Notes: generated from the sequence alone by a model not told the origin. Positions 26,951-36,655 are shown, counted from the stretch's first letter. The stretch is DNA of 64,000 bases from Marinimicrobium hydrolyticum (GCF_030848505.1 NZ_JAVDDU010000008.1:62001-126000); one strand, 5' to 3'. Translations and numbers: made by a program.

Positions 26951-27886
26951 ATGCCGGATATCGTGATCGCATTTTTCGCCCTGGGCCTGGTGGCTGGGTT
27001 GCTAAAATCGGACCTCAAGGTTCCCCACGCCGTTTACGAAACACTTTCCATCCTGCTAATGCTTACCCTTGGTCTGAAAGGCGGCCTGGCACTGCACGGG
27101 CAGGCGCAGGGCTCAGCCCTCTGGGATCTGCTGCTGATCGGCTCTTTGGGGTTGATCATCCCCGTCGTTCTCTTTCCTTTATTGACTCGCTTGGTACGCC
27201 TGGACAACGCCAATGCCGTAAGTATCGCCGCTCACTACGGTTCAGTAAGCGCGGGTACCTTCGCGGTGGCGCTGGCGCTGGCTCAAAGCGCGGGCATGGA
27301 GCTGGCTCCAGAGACCACCCTCTATTTGGTATTGTTGGAAGTGCCCGCTCTGGTGATTATGCTCTGGTGGTATCAGCGCCAGAAAGGCGCGGGAAGCACT
27401 TCGGCCAAAGTCTGGCACGAGGCTCTTACCAGTCGTAGCGTGTTGCTTTTGGTCGGCGGCGTAATCATTGGTTGGATCTACGGCCCCGAGGGTTTGGCAC
27501 CTATTACCCCGACGCTAATGGGCGGATTTACCACCTTTTTGGCACTTTTTCTGCTGGAAATGGGAATTTGTACGGCCAGAGCCTGCTTTCCCCTCCCCTT
27601 ACAGCACTGGCGCCTGTTATTATTCGCCTCCCTCGCGCCCTTTGCGCTGGCTTGGGTCGGTTTGGGCGTGGGACTCTGGTTGGGCTTGCCCCCGGGAAGC
27701 CTGCTGGTACTGGCGGCGCTCACGGCGAGTGCTTCCTACATAGCCGCCCCGGCCGCAATTCGCGCCGCCGTGCCTGAGGCCGATATAGGCCTGGCCATGT
27801 TGGCCGCACTGGGCGTTACCTTCCCGATCAACGTATTGATCGGCATACCCCTGTACCAGCAGTGGGTGGTGTTACTAACGCAATAA
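26951..27886 (+). CDS. SbtA-like sodium-dependent bicarbonate transporter
   Basis: 311 aa, about ten membrane segments in two inverted halves. The SbtA-family motifs are [17 protein letters not shown] in the first half, [16 protein letters not shown]-like (here [17 protein letters not shown]) before the midpoint, and [20 protein letters not shown] in the second half, as in cyanobacterial SbtA. Expected job: Na+-coupled bicarbonate uptake at the inner membrane. The stop codon lies 11 bp before purE with the ribosome site between, so purE-purK is very likely on the same transcript. Regulated, by position, by the divergent LysR protein. Confidence 0.88.
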   Translation: MPDIVIAFFALGLVAGLLKSDLKVPHAVYETLSILLMLTLGLKGGLALHGQAQGSALWDLLLIGSLGLIIPVVLFPLLTRLVRLDNANAVSIAAHYGSVSAGTFAVALALAQSAGMELAPETTLYLVLLEVPALVIMLWWYQRQKGAGSTSAKVWHEALTSRSVLLLVGGVIIGWIYGPEGLAPITPTLMGGFTTFLALFLLEMGICTARACFPLPLQHWRLLLFASLAPFALAWVGLGVGLWLGLPPGSLLVLAALTASASYIAAPAAIRAAVPEADIGLAMLAALGVTFPINVLIGIPLYQQWVVLLTQ

Positions 27887-27897
27887 GGAGAACACAG

Positions 27898-28392
27898 ATG
27901 ACGGCAGATGTTGCCATTGTGATGGGCTCGCGGTCCGATTGGCCGGTCATGAGCAAAGCCGCGGAGCTTTTGACCGAGTTGGGCGTAAGCTGGCACGCGG
28001 AAGTCGTCTCCGCGCACCGCACACCCCAAAAGCTGTACGACTTTGCCGAATCCGCTCAAGAGCAGGGCTATCAGGTGATCGTGGCTGGCGCCGGCGGTGC
28101 AGCGCATCTGCCAGGCATGATTGCGGCCATCACGACCCTGCCGGTCTTTGGTGTTCCGGTACAAAGCAAAGCGTTAAATGGCATGGACAGTCTGCTGTCT
28201 ATTGTGCAAATGCCCAAAGGCATCGCCGTAGGCACCTTGGCCATTGGTGAAGCCGGTGCCGCCAATGCCGGTTTGCTGGCGGCGCAGGTATTGGCCCTGC
28301 ACGACGCCGACCTGCGCGAGCGCTTTCAAAGCTGGCGCAAAAACCAAACCAACGCCGTGCTCGACAACAGTTCCCTGGATCTTCCGATATGA
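27898..28392 (+). CDS. purE: N5-carboxyaminoimidazole ribonucleotide mutase PurE
   Basis: 164 aa from the ATG at 27898 (TAAGGAG 8 bases upstream); a 12-codon extension overlaps the transporter stop and is rejected. It converts N5-CAIR to CAIR in purine synthesis. Signature motifs are [23 protein letters not shown] and [15 protein letters not shown] (class I PurE). It overlaps purK by 4 bp (ATGA). Its placement behind a bicarbonate transporter is unusual. Confidence 0.97.
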   Translation: MTADVAIVMGSRSDWPVMSKAAELLTELGVSWHAEVVSAHRTPQKLYDFAESAQEQGYQVIVAGAGGAAHLPGMIAAITTLPVFGVPVQSKALNGMDSLLSIVQMPKGIAVGTLAIGEAGAANAGLLAAQVLALHDADLRERFQSWRKNQTNAVLDNSSLDLPI

Positions 28393-29447
28393 CTCAACCC
28401 ATAGCCATCCTCGGCCGTGGCCAGCTCGGCTGGATGCTGCGCCGCGCCGGTGACCGTATTGGCGCCAACGTACAATTGCTGGACCCTCAGGCTCCGGAGC
28501 AACCCGCCCCGGACACACTGATTACGGTAGAGAGCGAACATTGGCCGGACAACGAGGGTACTCGCGCCCTGCGTCAGCACCCCGGGTGGCAGAACGCCAA
28601 AACCCTGGATACGCTGCCGAGCCGAATACTTCAAAAGACGCTGCTGGACGAACTGCAACTGCCCACCGCGCCCTGGTGCCGACCTAAAGTTTCCGACAGC
28701 GCCGAGGATGTGCACAACACCCTCGGCCCAGACTTTCTGCTCAAAACTGACCGCGGCGGTTACGATGGGCGTGGCCAACTGCGTGTTAAGGCGGCAGAGA
28801 ATACCGCCCTGCCCGGTTGGAAAAACGAGGCCATTGCTGAGTCCGCTATTGCCTTCGATACCGAAGTTTCCCTGGTGGGCGCACGTGGGCGCGATGGTCA
28901 ATGCGTGTTTTATCATTTGACTGAAAACTACCATCGCCAAGGCGTACTCACCGTCAGCCTCAATCAGCCGGAACGTTTCGCCGCGCTGCAACCGGCTGCC
29001 GAGGCCATGCTCACCAAACTTATGACGCACCTGGATTACGTGGGTGTTATGGCTATGGAATGTTTTTTGGTGGGCGATCAACTGCTCATTAACGAACTGG
29101 CGCCACGTGTGCACAACTCTGGCCACTGGACTCAGGATGGCGCGGCCATTTGTCAGTTTGAATTGCACCTGCGGGCGCTGCTGGGCTGGCCCATGCCGAA
29201 ACCCCATGAGCGCGGCACCACCGCCATGGTGAATTTGCTGGGTATGGAGCATCAAAAAGAATGGCTCACAGTTCCGGGCGCTCGTTTGTACTGGTACAAC
29301 AAAGTGTGTCAGCCGGGCCGTAAAATGGGCCATATTAACCTGCAACACCCGGACCCAAAAGTCATTGCCCAATGGTTGCGTACGCTACCGTTGCCAAAAG
29401 AGTATGACGCGAGTCGAGAGTGGGCTTTGGAACGCCTTACTTCCTAG
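28389..29447 (+). CDS. purK: N5-carboxyaminoimidazole ribonucleotide synthetase PurK
   Basis: 352 aa ATP-grasp enzyme that joins bicarbonate to AIR using ATP. It shows [16 protein letters not shown] at the N-terminus, [13 protein letters not shown] (ATP-grasp) near residue 120, and [14 protein letters not shown] near 235, all diagnostic of PurK. It is the direct consumer of bicarbonate in this operon. Start overlaps the purE stop by 4 bp. Intact. Confidence 0.97.
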   Translation: MTQPIAILGRGQLGWMLRRAGDRIGANVQLLDPQAPEQPAPDTLITVESEHWPDNEGTRALRQHPGWQNAKTLDTLPSRILQKTLLDELQLPTAPWCRPKVSDSAEDVHNTLGPDFLLKTDRGGYDGRGQLRVKAAENTALPGWKNEAIAESAIAFDTEVSLVGARGRDGQCVFYHLTENYHRQGVLTVSLNQPERFAALQPAAEAMLTKLMTHLDYVGVMAMECFLVGDQLLINELAPRVHNSGHWTQDGAAICQFELHLRALLGWPMPKPHERGTTAMVNLLGMEHQKEWLTVPGARLYWYNKVCQPGRKMGHINLQHPDPKVIAQWLRTLPLPKEYDASREWALERLTS

Positions 29448-29471
29448 TTCAGGCAAAGGGACCAATTCACT

Positions 29472-29723
29472 ATGAATGAACAAACGCAAACCGAAATTGA
29501 AGCCGCCGCCTTCCGACGCCTGGTGGATCACCTGGATAGTCGCAAGGACGTTCAGAACATCGACTTAATGGAACTGGCCGGCTTCTGCCGCAACTGCTTG
29601 GGCCGCTGGTACATGGAAGAAGCTCAACAGCGAGGCGTCGACATTTCCAAAGAAGCGGCCCGGGAGCAGATTTACAAAATGCCCTACGAGGAATGGAAAC
29701 AGCGGTATCAAACTCCAAGATAA
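29472..29723 (+). CDS. DUF1244 protein
   Basis: 83 aa. The DUF1244 core is clear: AAFRRLVDHL, DVQNIDLMELAGFCRNCLGRW and EEWKQRYQ. The two cysteines in FCRNCL are conserved in the family. Function unknown; the fold is a small helical dimer in solved relatives as far as I recall. It follows purK by 24 bp and is last in the transcript before a strong terminator. The ribosome-binding site is weak. Confidence 0.9.
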   Translation: MNEQTQTEIEAAAFRRLVDHLDSRKDVQNIDLMELAGFCRNCLGRWYMEEAQQRGVDISKEAAREQIYKMPYEEWKQRYQTPR

Positions 29724-29751
29724 ATCTGCCGTCCGCGATTATCTTTCCTCA

Positions 29752-29775
29752 TGGATTCCCGCCTGTACGGGAGCG
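29752..29775. repeat. Decayed REP-like repeat copy
   Basis: TGGATTCCCGCCTGTACGGG is a diverged form of the palindrome seen at 15867-15886. The inner stem CCCG/CGGG is kept. It lies between the DUF1244 gene and the terminator. Confidence 0.6.
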
Positions 29776-29778
29776 TAA

Positions 29779-29812
29779 AAATTGGGCGAGGTGGCTCCAC
29801 CTCGCCCAATTT
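29779..29812. terminator. Strong two-way terminator
   Basis: A perfect inverted repeat with 16-bp arms (29779-29794 and 29797-29812), GC-rich core GGGCGAGGTGG and A/T ends on both sides. It separates the purEK-DUF1244 transcript from the convergent lipoprotein gene, whose stop lies at its edge. Confidence 0.9.
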
Positions 29813-29813
29813 C

Positions 29814-31661
29814 CTAAGGCTTCAATATTCTAAACAAAGTACCTACGGAATCCGTTCCCCCACTATACGATGTGCCGTAAAAATGGCCATCACTACCCTG
29901 AATGATTCCATATGAACTTGAAGCTCCGCCTGCGGGAAAGTAAGTCACCACCGAAACTTCACCCTCGACAGACATTTTAAACACCGCGCCCCCGAAATGC
30001 ATGTAAGGACCACTACTGCCACCCCAGGCTATACCGTAGAAATGACCATCGTCCGCCAAGACGAGCGCCCCCGAAGGGGTACTCAAACCGCAGTTACAAA
30101 CCATGCCATCTTCAACCACTTTAAAGGAATGCACGAGACTAAACTCGCCCGCAGGCGTGATTTTGAACACGGTGCCCGCGTTATTGGGACCACTGTACAT
30201 GGCGGTACCGTACAAATGACCTTCCGGCCCCACAACCAACCCGCCCTCGGCCCAGTAGCCGGAAGCTTGATCAAAAGCCTTGAGCACTGTGTGCTCTCCC
30301 TGCGGTGTAATACGGAACACGGTGCCATTACTGTGCGCGCCACCGCTTCGGGTAACTCCGTAAAAATTGCCATCCTCGCCCTCGACCAACGGGCCGTTGG
30401 GTGTTCCACCATTGGTCTGGTCAAAAGAATGCAGCAGCGTAATCTCACCAGCGTGCGTCATTTTAAAAACGGTGCCGGTGTGCGTACGCTGACTATTGTA
30501 GGCTCCACCGCGACTCATGACTCCATAGAAGTTCCCGTCGCTACCAAGCGTGAGCGGATAGCTCTGATCAGAGCCCGTCTCGACAATATTCAATGGTGCC
30601 AAGTAGGTTAAATCCCCCTCCAGGCTCATGCGGAACACCGCACCTGAGGGCGATGGGTCGCCACCATAGGCGGAACGGGTTGTACCGTAAAGATGGCAAT
30701 CGCTTCCCAGCGTCAGACCAGCGTAGGGGTTGATGCCATGCAGCCCAGCTTCCGGCATGAAGTAGAACGTATGCATGACGGAGACATCACCCGCTGGCGT
30801 CATGCGGAAGATCACCCCGTTGGCGTTGTAACCGGTGCTGTTTTCACCACCGTAGTACGTCACGCCGTAGAAGTTGCCGTCCGGACCTTCAACCAGGGTA
30901 TTTTCAGGCCGCCGGCCCGTGGGGCTATTCACCCATACGGACGAGTCGTAGGTGAAGTTGTATAAGGTGGCGTAGGCTTCGCTTTGCACCACTGGAGACT
31001 GTCCGGAAGAATCATAGTCCGCACAGCTTTTAACCACGGCCGTTGAGCACACCAAACTCACGTTGGTTACATTAGAGGTACCCACGGATCCGCTACCTTG
31101 GCTCAGCGTACAGCTCTGCCCAGAGGGCTGACTGAAGATGCTCACCTCATAACTGCCGCCTTCGGCAATGGGCGTACTAAAAGCAAAGTTGCCGTTGGCG
31201 GAGACCGTTAGCGTATCTCCACCATTGTTCTGCAGCATCACCGACCCGGTAAGGCCGGACACGTTGCCACCCACGGTGTAGCCGCTCGCCCCGCCGCCAC
31301 CGGTTCCATTGTTAAAATGCGCAACCAGGGTGCGCGCGCTGGTCACTGAAAAAGCATAGGACGCGCTGGTGGAAACCTGGTTACCCCCTTCACTCCAATG
31401 GGAGAAGGTGTAACCGGAGGCTGGCGTGGCCATGGCCGTGGCGCTGGCTCCTGACAGGTAGGAGCCGCCCCCGAAGGTCAACCCGCCCGCTACAGGCGAA
31501 GCCGATAGAGTTACTTGGTAGCTTGTGTCCGTTCCCCCACCTGGCGGCAGATTGCCACCTCCGTCCTTACCTCCTCCGCCACCCCCGCCGCAAGCGGACA
31601 GCAATAACACCAATACACTAGTCACCCACGCACTGCGGGTACGGAAAAGAATACTGATCAT
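29814..31661 (-). CDS. Surface lipoprotein with seven TIGR03803 (GloVer) repeats
   Basis: 615 aa from the ATG at 31661; a longer frame to 31730 lacks a signal sequence at its start. The lipobox VLLLSAC is followed by an oligoglycine tether and then an InlB-like B-repeat domain (YTFSHWSEGGNQVSTSASYAF, TLVAHFN). The rest, from about residue 225, holds seven repeats of the form G-x-D-G-x-F-Y-G-x(12-20)-G-x-V-F-(R/K)-(M/I)-T-x-x-G-E-x-x-x-x-H-x-F, the tandem GloVer type. Seven such units of about 50 residues suggest a seven-bladed propeller. Role unknown, probably surface binding. A SCADYDSSGQSPV linker precedes the repeats. Confidence 0.85.
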   Translation of the reverse strand: MISILFRTRSAWVTSVLVLLLSACGGGGGGGKDGGGNLPPGGGTDTSYQVTLSASPVAGGLTFGGGSYLSGASATAMATPASGYTFSHWSEGGNQVSTSASYAFSVTSARTLVAHFNNGTGGGGASGYTVGGNVSGLTGSVMLQNNGGDTLTVSANGNFAFSTPIAEGGSYEVSIFSQPSGQSCTLSQGSGSVGTSNVTNVSLVCSTAVVKSCADYDSSGQSPVVQSEAYATLYNFTYDSSVWVNSPTGRRPENTLVEGPDGNFYGVTYYGGENSTGYNANGVIFRMTPAGDVSVMHTFYFMPEAGLHGINPYAGLTLGSDCHLYGTTRSAYGGDPSPSGAVFRMSLEGDLTYLAPLNIVETGSDQSYPLTLGSDGNFYGVMSRGGAYNSQRTHTGTVFKMTHAGEITLLHSFDQTNGGTPNGPLVEGEDGNFYGVTRSGGAHSNGTVFRITPQGEHTVLKAFDQASGYWAEGGLVVGPEGHLYGTAMYSGPNNAGTVFKITPAGEFSLVHSFKVVEDGMVCNCGLSTPSGALVLADDGHFYGIAWGGSSGPYMHFGGAVFKMSVEGEVSVVTYFPAGGASSSYGIIQGSDGHFYGTSYSGGTDSVGTLFRILKP

Positions 31662-32034
31662 AGGAATGCACTCGTGCAGGAAGGATATGGCGCTGAATAT
31701 AACACCAGCACGGTGAAACGACATACTCAATATTGGGTATAACTGCCGCTTTTACTGTCCTGGCTCAAGGGAAGGCGGACAGTTGAATAAACCCCCTGCG
31801 GCTGGAACACTAGCGGTTCGCGGTCCACAGAGGTCGCGCTATCGCGTCCCGGTTTAGGCTTCTCAACTCGGGCTTATGCAATACCCGCATCGGGGACAGA
31901 ACGTTGACCAGCAGGAAGGCTATAATGGAGGCAAACTTGAATTAGATTTTTCTACCCATAGCGAACTTAACATTGTTTTTTTTAGTCCGAGAAGTTGACC
32001 TGAGATAGGCTAGAACTTCCTCGCATATTTCTTA
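31662..32034. other. Intergenic region, no gene seen
   Basis: This stretch holds the promoter of the minus-strand lipoprotein. Its last 80 bases (about 31955-32034) are similar to the sequence just after the intact methyltransferase (about 35915-35990), including TTTTAGTCCG in both, so the duplication extends beyond the decayed gene. A TATAAT at about 31930 on the plus strand has no good -35 partner. Confidence 0.5.
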
Positions 32035-32262
32035 TTAGACCTCTGGAAATTCATCGCGCAACCCCTGCAGCCGCGTCATTCTAACGCACCAGTTTTCCAT
32101 CACCTCCCTACTCGCTGGCCCGGAGTCGTTCAGCTTTGCTTCGGCAACGTTGTCTTCGTAGTGAATAATGAAGCCTGTCGTTTTTAACATAGACTCCATC
32201 TTAGAACCTAGATCAAAGTCATAACTCCCTGACTTCCCGAAGTTAAATAGTGAGATCAACAC
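32035..32262 (-). pseudogene. Decayed duplicate of the methyltransferase 3' end
   Basis: The reading frame here encodes GSYDFDLGSKMESMLKTTGF, then LNDSGPASREVMENW and LQGLRDEFPEV. These match, nearly residue by residue, the C-terminal third of the methyltransferase at 35897-36655 (GHYDFDFGSKMESMLKLAGF, LNDSGPASREVINNW, LDGLRNAFP). The SAM-binding N-terminal two thirds are absent. The frame runs on to 32502, but that part resembles nothing and has no start signal, so it is a fragment left by duplication or recombination. Confidence 0.8.
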
Positions 32263-32600
32263 CCGCTGCCATCCCGAGCAGTCTTTTTCAAATTGAATGC
32301 AGCTCTGGGATACACTCTCTACGGCATGGTTCCGTGATGTGCACTGAACGATAACATGCGTTTTGCAACGCATACATTCCAATTTGCCATGCATTTGCGC
32401 CGCCAGAATAGCCGACTTAGTGAATATTTGGCGCAACCTAGAAGTCAGCATAAAGCGCAGACAATGATAAAAGGACATCACTTCCAGTTCGTCCCGCTTC
32501 ATTTACAACCACTACATACCGAATTTTTGAAAACCTTTTTTTGGCGCGTTACACTACAGCGGGAACGTCAATAAATAACGTCAACAAGGAGAAATACTCC
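32263..32600. other. Intergenic region, probably remnants of the duplicated unit
   Basis: An open frame continues on the minus strand to 32502, but its product has no recognisable domain and low-quality composition. The final 20 bases carry the ribosome site (AAGGAG) of the plus-strand lipoprotein at 32601. No RNA gene was seen. Confidence 0.4.
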
Positions 32601-35600
32601 ATGCTGCCTAATCATTGCCGCGCTTGGTTATATCGAATCCTAATTTTTATTCCGTTGTTGTTTGTGGGTTGCGGCGGATCTAGTAGCGGAGACGGCGGAG
32701 AACCACCGCCCACTGGCGATCAAACGGATATTGATAACGGTGATACAGCTAACGGCAATGGCGATGAGGAACCCACGTCCCCAACTGATGGCCCGGCCAG
32801 TATTTTTAATGCCGCCGAAGATCTGGCGTACCCCGAAAGATACGATGGCGAAACAGACTGGGCCGCTCCCAGTGCAGCGGGCACGCAGCATGTACGCCTA
32901 GTGGACTCCGCTCAGTTGGGCAATGCGGTGATGGTTGTGCCGTATGTCATCTCCAACGATGTCCTGCAAGCGCAAGGTCATGCACCGGATGACTTGTTGG
33001 CGTTTCTCGATGTGCGCGACTGTACGACAGGCGAAGGGCGCAGCGCACAGGCACCTTCCCAGTCCGTTAGTGACTGCGTACAAGTGTCCAATGCCGATAA
33101 CAGCGTAATTGATTTTGGCGGGCAAATCGATTGGCATACCAGTGACGGGACGCCGTTTGATTATGTAATTGAGCTGACTAGCGTCGACCTGTTCTGGCGG
33201 GATGAAGTCTTCCTCTTGAGTGGTGCTATCGGGCTGGACGCCGCGATGGACAACCTGCATATCGCCGTCGATCTAACACACGAAGCGACGGAAACTACTT
33301 ATCGCTATTGGGTGGTGCACAATTACTCGCTCTCAACGGAGCAGCCACAAATCGATGCCATCAGCTTCCATCCGGACCTGGGAGCTATATTGCAGCTTGG
33401 GGAAAGTGCTTACCTGGAGACCAGTGAATGTGTTGGCGGAGGCTTTGAATCTAACGGAGCCCTGCTCTTAAGTGGCAACTCGGCAGAGGACGCCAGCGCC
33501 CAATTTTACTATGCCAACGTGGCCTGTGATGTGGTTACCTTCGAGCATGTGATGAGTCGCGCCGCCAACGACGAGCCGGTCGCTCCGCGGCTATTTGCCG
33601 CCTATGCCAGCCTGGGCATGGACTTTGGTGTGGCGGTTGAGAATTGGGCGCGAACGTCCGGCCACCAGCTGGGCGGAACGTCAGACAGCCAGCTGTTGGA
33701 GCCTGAGGCGGTGGACGTCGCCCTGCTCGGGACTAACCGCGACGGGGACCATTGGACCCAGTATGAGATCGCCTTGAGTTACGATCTATCGGATCTGCCT
33801 CAGGAAGTGGTTAATGGTGGTTTATTGGCGGCGCGTTGGCACAGCCATCAAATTGCTGGCGAAGGCCACCAGAACAATATTGTTCGGGCCGTCATGACGG
33901 AATGGGAAGGTGAGCCAGCCGATAGCACTTTTGTGGGCAATGATACACAGGGCTACGAGGTTGTCGAGATAATGGGCGGAGGCATGGAACAGCCCTGGTG
34001 GGCCTTCGATGCCAGTGAAATGATCGCCACCGCCCTCGCCCAGGGTCGCACGCACTTACAGGTGGTCATTACCTCCAGCTATATTATAGAACCGGAACAA
34101 GGCGAGCTGGCGAAGAGCTTCTGCCTGGAAACCGGCAATAACTGCCGTGAGCCATTGATCCCCGCCATTAGCCTTGCCTATCACAGTGACCTGCCCGCTG
34201 ATGATGAGCCCGATGCAGTAACGGGTTTCACTCTAACGCCAGAGCCGATCAAAACTCTCGCCTTCACCTGGAACGGCGGCAGCGGCGCTACCGAGTATAG
34301 CCTTTTGGAGCAACCTGATCCGGAGGTAGACTATCAACAAGTGGCCACCATTGTCGGTGGTGAAACCGCCTACGATCACGAGGTGTACCTACCCAAGCGT
34401 TTGACAGCCCGCTATAAGTTAGAAGCCTGCACCAGTGGCGGGTGTGTCGAATCCGAGGAATTGGCCGTGGACAGCGACGAGTTGGCTGTGGCTGTGGGTT
34501 TTGTAAAGCCCTCAAACAATATTGAAGAAATGGAGTTTGGCACCGACGTGGCCTTCTCCGCAGACGGTCAAGTGATGGCCGTGAGCGCACTCCAGGGAGA
34601 AGGCGACGTTCGGGGATCGGTGATTGTTTTTGAGCGCGATGCCAATGACGAATGGGCGGAGCTAGCTCATTTCTGGCCCGATGACCCGACCGAGTCCATC
34701 AGCTTTGGTAGAGCCCTAGCCTTGTCAGCCGACGGCTCAACCATCGCCGTGGGCGCAAATGGTGGCAGCAATCACGAAGGACGCGCTTACGTGTTCGAGC
34801 GGATGGGCAACACCTGGGTCGAGCAGGCCAGCTTTACCACCAATGCGGATCTGGACGGCGACCAGGAGAACGACTGGTTCTCCACGGGTATCGCCATCGC
34901 CGGTGATGGCGACACTCTAGCGGTCAGTGCCAACCACAGTTTCACCGAAGAAAGTGTGTACATCTACAACCGCAGTGGCGACAACTGGAGCAAGGTTCAG
35001 CGACTGACCGCTGATGACGGCCGGGAGAACGACAACTTTGGAGAAAACCTGGCAATGTCTGTCGACGGCAGCATGCTCCTGGTAGGTGCCAGTATGCAGC
35101 CCTACGGCAGTCCGGGCCCGGATCCCGACGAAAACAGCGGTGCCGTTTATGTGTTCACCCACAACGGCAGCTGGTCGCTCGCGCAACAGTTGAAACCGTC
35201 TGATGTGGAGCTAGGTGACCGTTTCGGTACCAGCATTTCCCTCGCCCATGACGGTCTCACGCTGGCTGTGGGTGCGACAGGTGACGATGAAGAAGGGACC
35301 AATTCCGGTGCGGTTTATCTCTATAACCGCGGAGATTCAAGTAGCGCTTGGCAATTCGCCCAAAAGGTCAAGGCTGACCCGATCTTAGCCCATGTCCAAG
35401 TCGGCTATGCGGTAGCACTATCGGGCGACGGCAACCACTTGGCCATTGGCTCACGTAATGACAGCAGCGCAGCCGAATGGATTGGCGGTGACCCCGAGGA
35501 ATCGGGCGTGGGCAACAACGGCGCCGTGCACCTGTTCGAACACGATGGCGAACAGTGGCAGTACCACTCGTTTGTTAAGCCGCCCTATAACCCACAAACC

Positions 35601-35750
35601 TCCATCTACTTTGGCGAGAGCCTTGCGCTAACATCAGATGGAGAAACCCTGGCCATTACTGCACGTCATCACAACAGCAGCGCCTCGGGGATTGGTGGTG
35701 ATCAGGAGGACAGCAGCGGTTACCGAGATGGCGCCCTGTTTCTCTATTAA
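32601..35750 (+). CDS. Large surface lipoprotein with seven FG-GAP-like repeats
   Basis: 1049 aa from the ATG at 32601 (AAGGAG nine bases before); a frame opening 20 codons earlier is not exported. The lipobox LLFVGC is followed by a Gly/Ser/Asp-rich linker to about residue 65, an unknown beta-rich domain (about 75-540), and a fibronectin-III-like domain near 545-640 (VTGFTLTPEPIKTLAFTWNG, then EYSLLEQPD). Seven FG-GAP-like units run from about 645 to the end (for example ALSADGSTIAVGANGGSN then GRAYVFER), consistent with a seven-bladed integrin-type propeller with Ca-binding loops. Probably an adhesin or glycan-binding surface protein. Confidence 0.85.
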   Translation: MLPNHCRAWLYRILIFIPLLFVGCGGSSSGDGGEPPPTGDQTDIDNGDTANGNGDEEPTSPTDGPASIFNAAEDLAYPERYDGETDWAAPSAAGTQHVRLVDSAQLGNAVMVVPYVISNDVLQAQGHAPDDLLAFLDVRDCTTGEGRSAQAPSQSVSDCVQVSNADNSVIDFGGQIDWHTSDGTPFDYVIELTSVDLFWRDEVFLLSGAIGLDAAMDNLHIAVDLTHEATETTYRYWVVHNYSLSTEQPQIDAISFHPDLGAILQLGESAYLETSECVGGGFESNGALLLSGNSAEDASAQFYYANVACDVVTFEHVMSRAANDEPVAPRLFAAYASLGMDFGVAVENWARTSGHQLGGTSDSQLLEPEAVDVALLGTNRDGDHWTQYEIALSYDLSDLPQEVVNGGLLAARWHSHQIAGEGHQNNIVRAVMTEWEGEPADSTFVGNDTQGYEVVEIMGGGMEQPWWAFDASEMIATALAQGRTHLQVVITSSYIIEPEQGELAKSFCLETGNNCREPLIPAISLAYHSDLPADDEPDAVTGFTLTPEPIKTLAFTWNGGSGATEYSLLEQPDPEVDYQQVATIVGGETAYDHEVYLPKRLTARYKLEACTSGGCVESEELAVDSDELAVAVGFVKPSNNIEEMEFGTDVAFSADGQVMAVSALQGEGDVRGSVIVFERDANDEWAELAHFWPDDPTESISFGRALALSADGSTIAVGANGGSNHEGRAYVFERMGNTWVEQASFTTNADLDGDQENDWFSTGIAIAGDGDTLAVSANHSFTEESVYIYNRSGDNWSKVQRLTADDGRENDNFGENLAMSVDGSMLLVGASMQPYGSPGPDPDENSGAVYVFTHNGSWSLAQQLKPSDVELGDRFGTSISLAHDGLTLAVGATGDDEEGTNSGAVYLYNRGDSSSAWQFAQKVKADPILAHVQVGYAVALSGDGNHLAIGSRNDSSAAEWIGGDPEESGVGNNGAVHLFEHDGEQWQYHSFVKPPYNPQTSIYFGESLALTSDGETLAITARHHNSSASGIGGDQEDSSGYRDGALFLY

Positions 35751-35770
35751 CTCTGAGCGGGAACCAACTA

Positions 35771-35790
35771 GGCCGGGCTTACCCCCGGCC
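35771..35790. terminator. GC-rich hairpin after the FG-GAP lipoprotein gene
   Basis: Perfect 7-bp arms GGCCGGG (35771-35777) and CCCGGCC (35784-35790) with a 6-base loop lie 20 bases after the stop codon. There is no T run, so termination is probable but not certain. Confidence 0.5.
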
Positions 35791-35896
35791 ACCCCGCCAG
35801 GCTTCGCACCAGGAGCGCCGCCCAACTAGTGTTCCTCGGAAAATAAAAACAACATATAACAACTTGCTGTACATACCCCCTAAGCGCGAGCTCTGG

Positions 35897-36655
35897 TTAG
35901 GTAATTCTACCAACTGCAAATTTTACGTTGTTTCTTTTAGTCCGCGGTGGGGAACTGATAAAAGACAAAATTTCACTGCACACTTCCTCATAGGCGACTG
36001 GAAAAGCATTGCGCAATCCATCCAGACGCTCCAGCCGAGCCCGCCAGTTATTTATCACCTCTCTACTCGCTGGCCCGGAGTCATTCAGCTCGGCATCGGT
36101 GACGTTGTCGTCGTAGTGAATAACGTTGAAACCCGCCAGCTTCAACATAGACTCCATCTTAGAGCCAAAATCAAAGTCATAGTGACCGGACTTCCAAGAG
36201 TTCAATTCAAACTCTCTTACTGAGTCATGATGCCGGGCATCCCGAGCCATATTGCCAGACAAAAAGCACGACACATCTACCAGTGCAACCCAACCACCCG
36301 GCTCCAGCGCATCATGTATGCGCGTCAAAAAATTCTGAGGATTTTCGAGGTACGAAAGAGAAAAGCTTGCCCACACTCCGGATATGGGACCAATTGCCTC
36401 ATAATCCACGCTCTCGAAAGAATCACAGGTGAAGGATTGGTTCGGGCGACGCTTCTTCTCGCAAAACTTAATAAATTCATTATTGAGATCAACACCCGTC
36501 ACCCACCCTACCCTGGAAGAAAGCAAATCGGTGACTCCACCCACCGAGCAACCCAAATCAATCACATGGCCTCCGTCACGAACAGGAAGGTACTGAAGAT
36601 ACCGCTCCCAATTTCGCCAGCGTTGTTGGGCTGTATATTCGTCGATTAAATCCAC
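35897..36655 (-). CDS. Class I SAM-dependent methyltransferase
   Basis: 252 aa. The Rossmann core shows motif I VIDLGCSVGGVTDLL (near 32), GVDLNNEFIKFCE (motif II acidic residue) and ALEPGGWVALVD (post-III). It resembles small-molecule or lipid methyltransferases of the UbiE/Methyltransf_11 kind; the substrate cannot be read. The C-terminal domain (YDFDFGSKMESML onward) is unusual and is repeated in the decayed copy at 32035-32262. On the minus strand upstream of it lie a small lipoprotein and a carbamoyltransferase-like gene, 90-140 bp apart, so cotranscription is possible but not tight. Confidence 0.85.
   Translation of the reverse strand: MDLIDEYTAQQRWRNWERYLQYLPVRDGGHVIDLGCSVGGVTDLLSSRVGWVTGVDLNNEFIKFCEKKRRPNQSFTCDSFESVDYEAIGPISGVWASFSLSYLENPQNFLTRIHDALEPGGWVALVDVSCFLSGNMARDARHHDSVREFELNSWKSGHYDFDFGSKMESMLKLAGFNVIHYDDNVTDAELNDSGPASREVINNWRARLERLDGLRNAFPVAYEEVCSEILSFISSPPRTKRNNVKFAVGRIT

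Noticed and set aside
28326-29372. A 348-codon minus-strand frame
   Set aside because: Antisense to purK, a certain gene.
31915-31945. Plus-strand promoter (TTGACC and TATAAT)
   Set aside because: The boxes are only 11 bases apart, too close for a normal promoter, and no plus-strand gene starts nearby.
32263-32502. Upstream half of the frame that includes the methyltransferase remnant, as a separate gene
   Set aside because: No start signal, no domain; only the part to about 32262 matches the intact gene.
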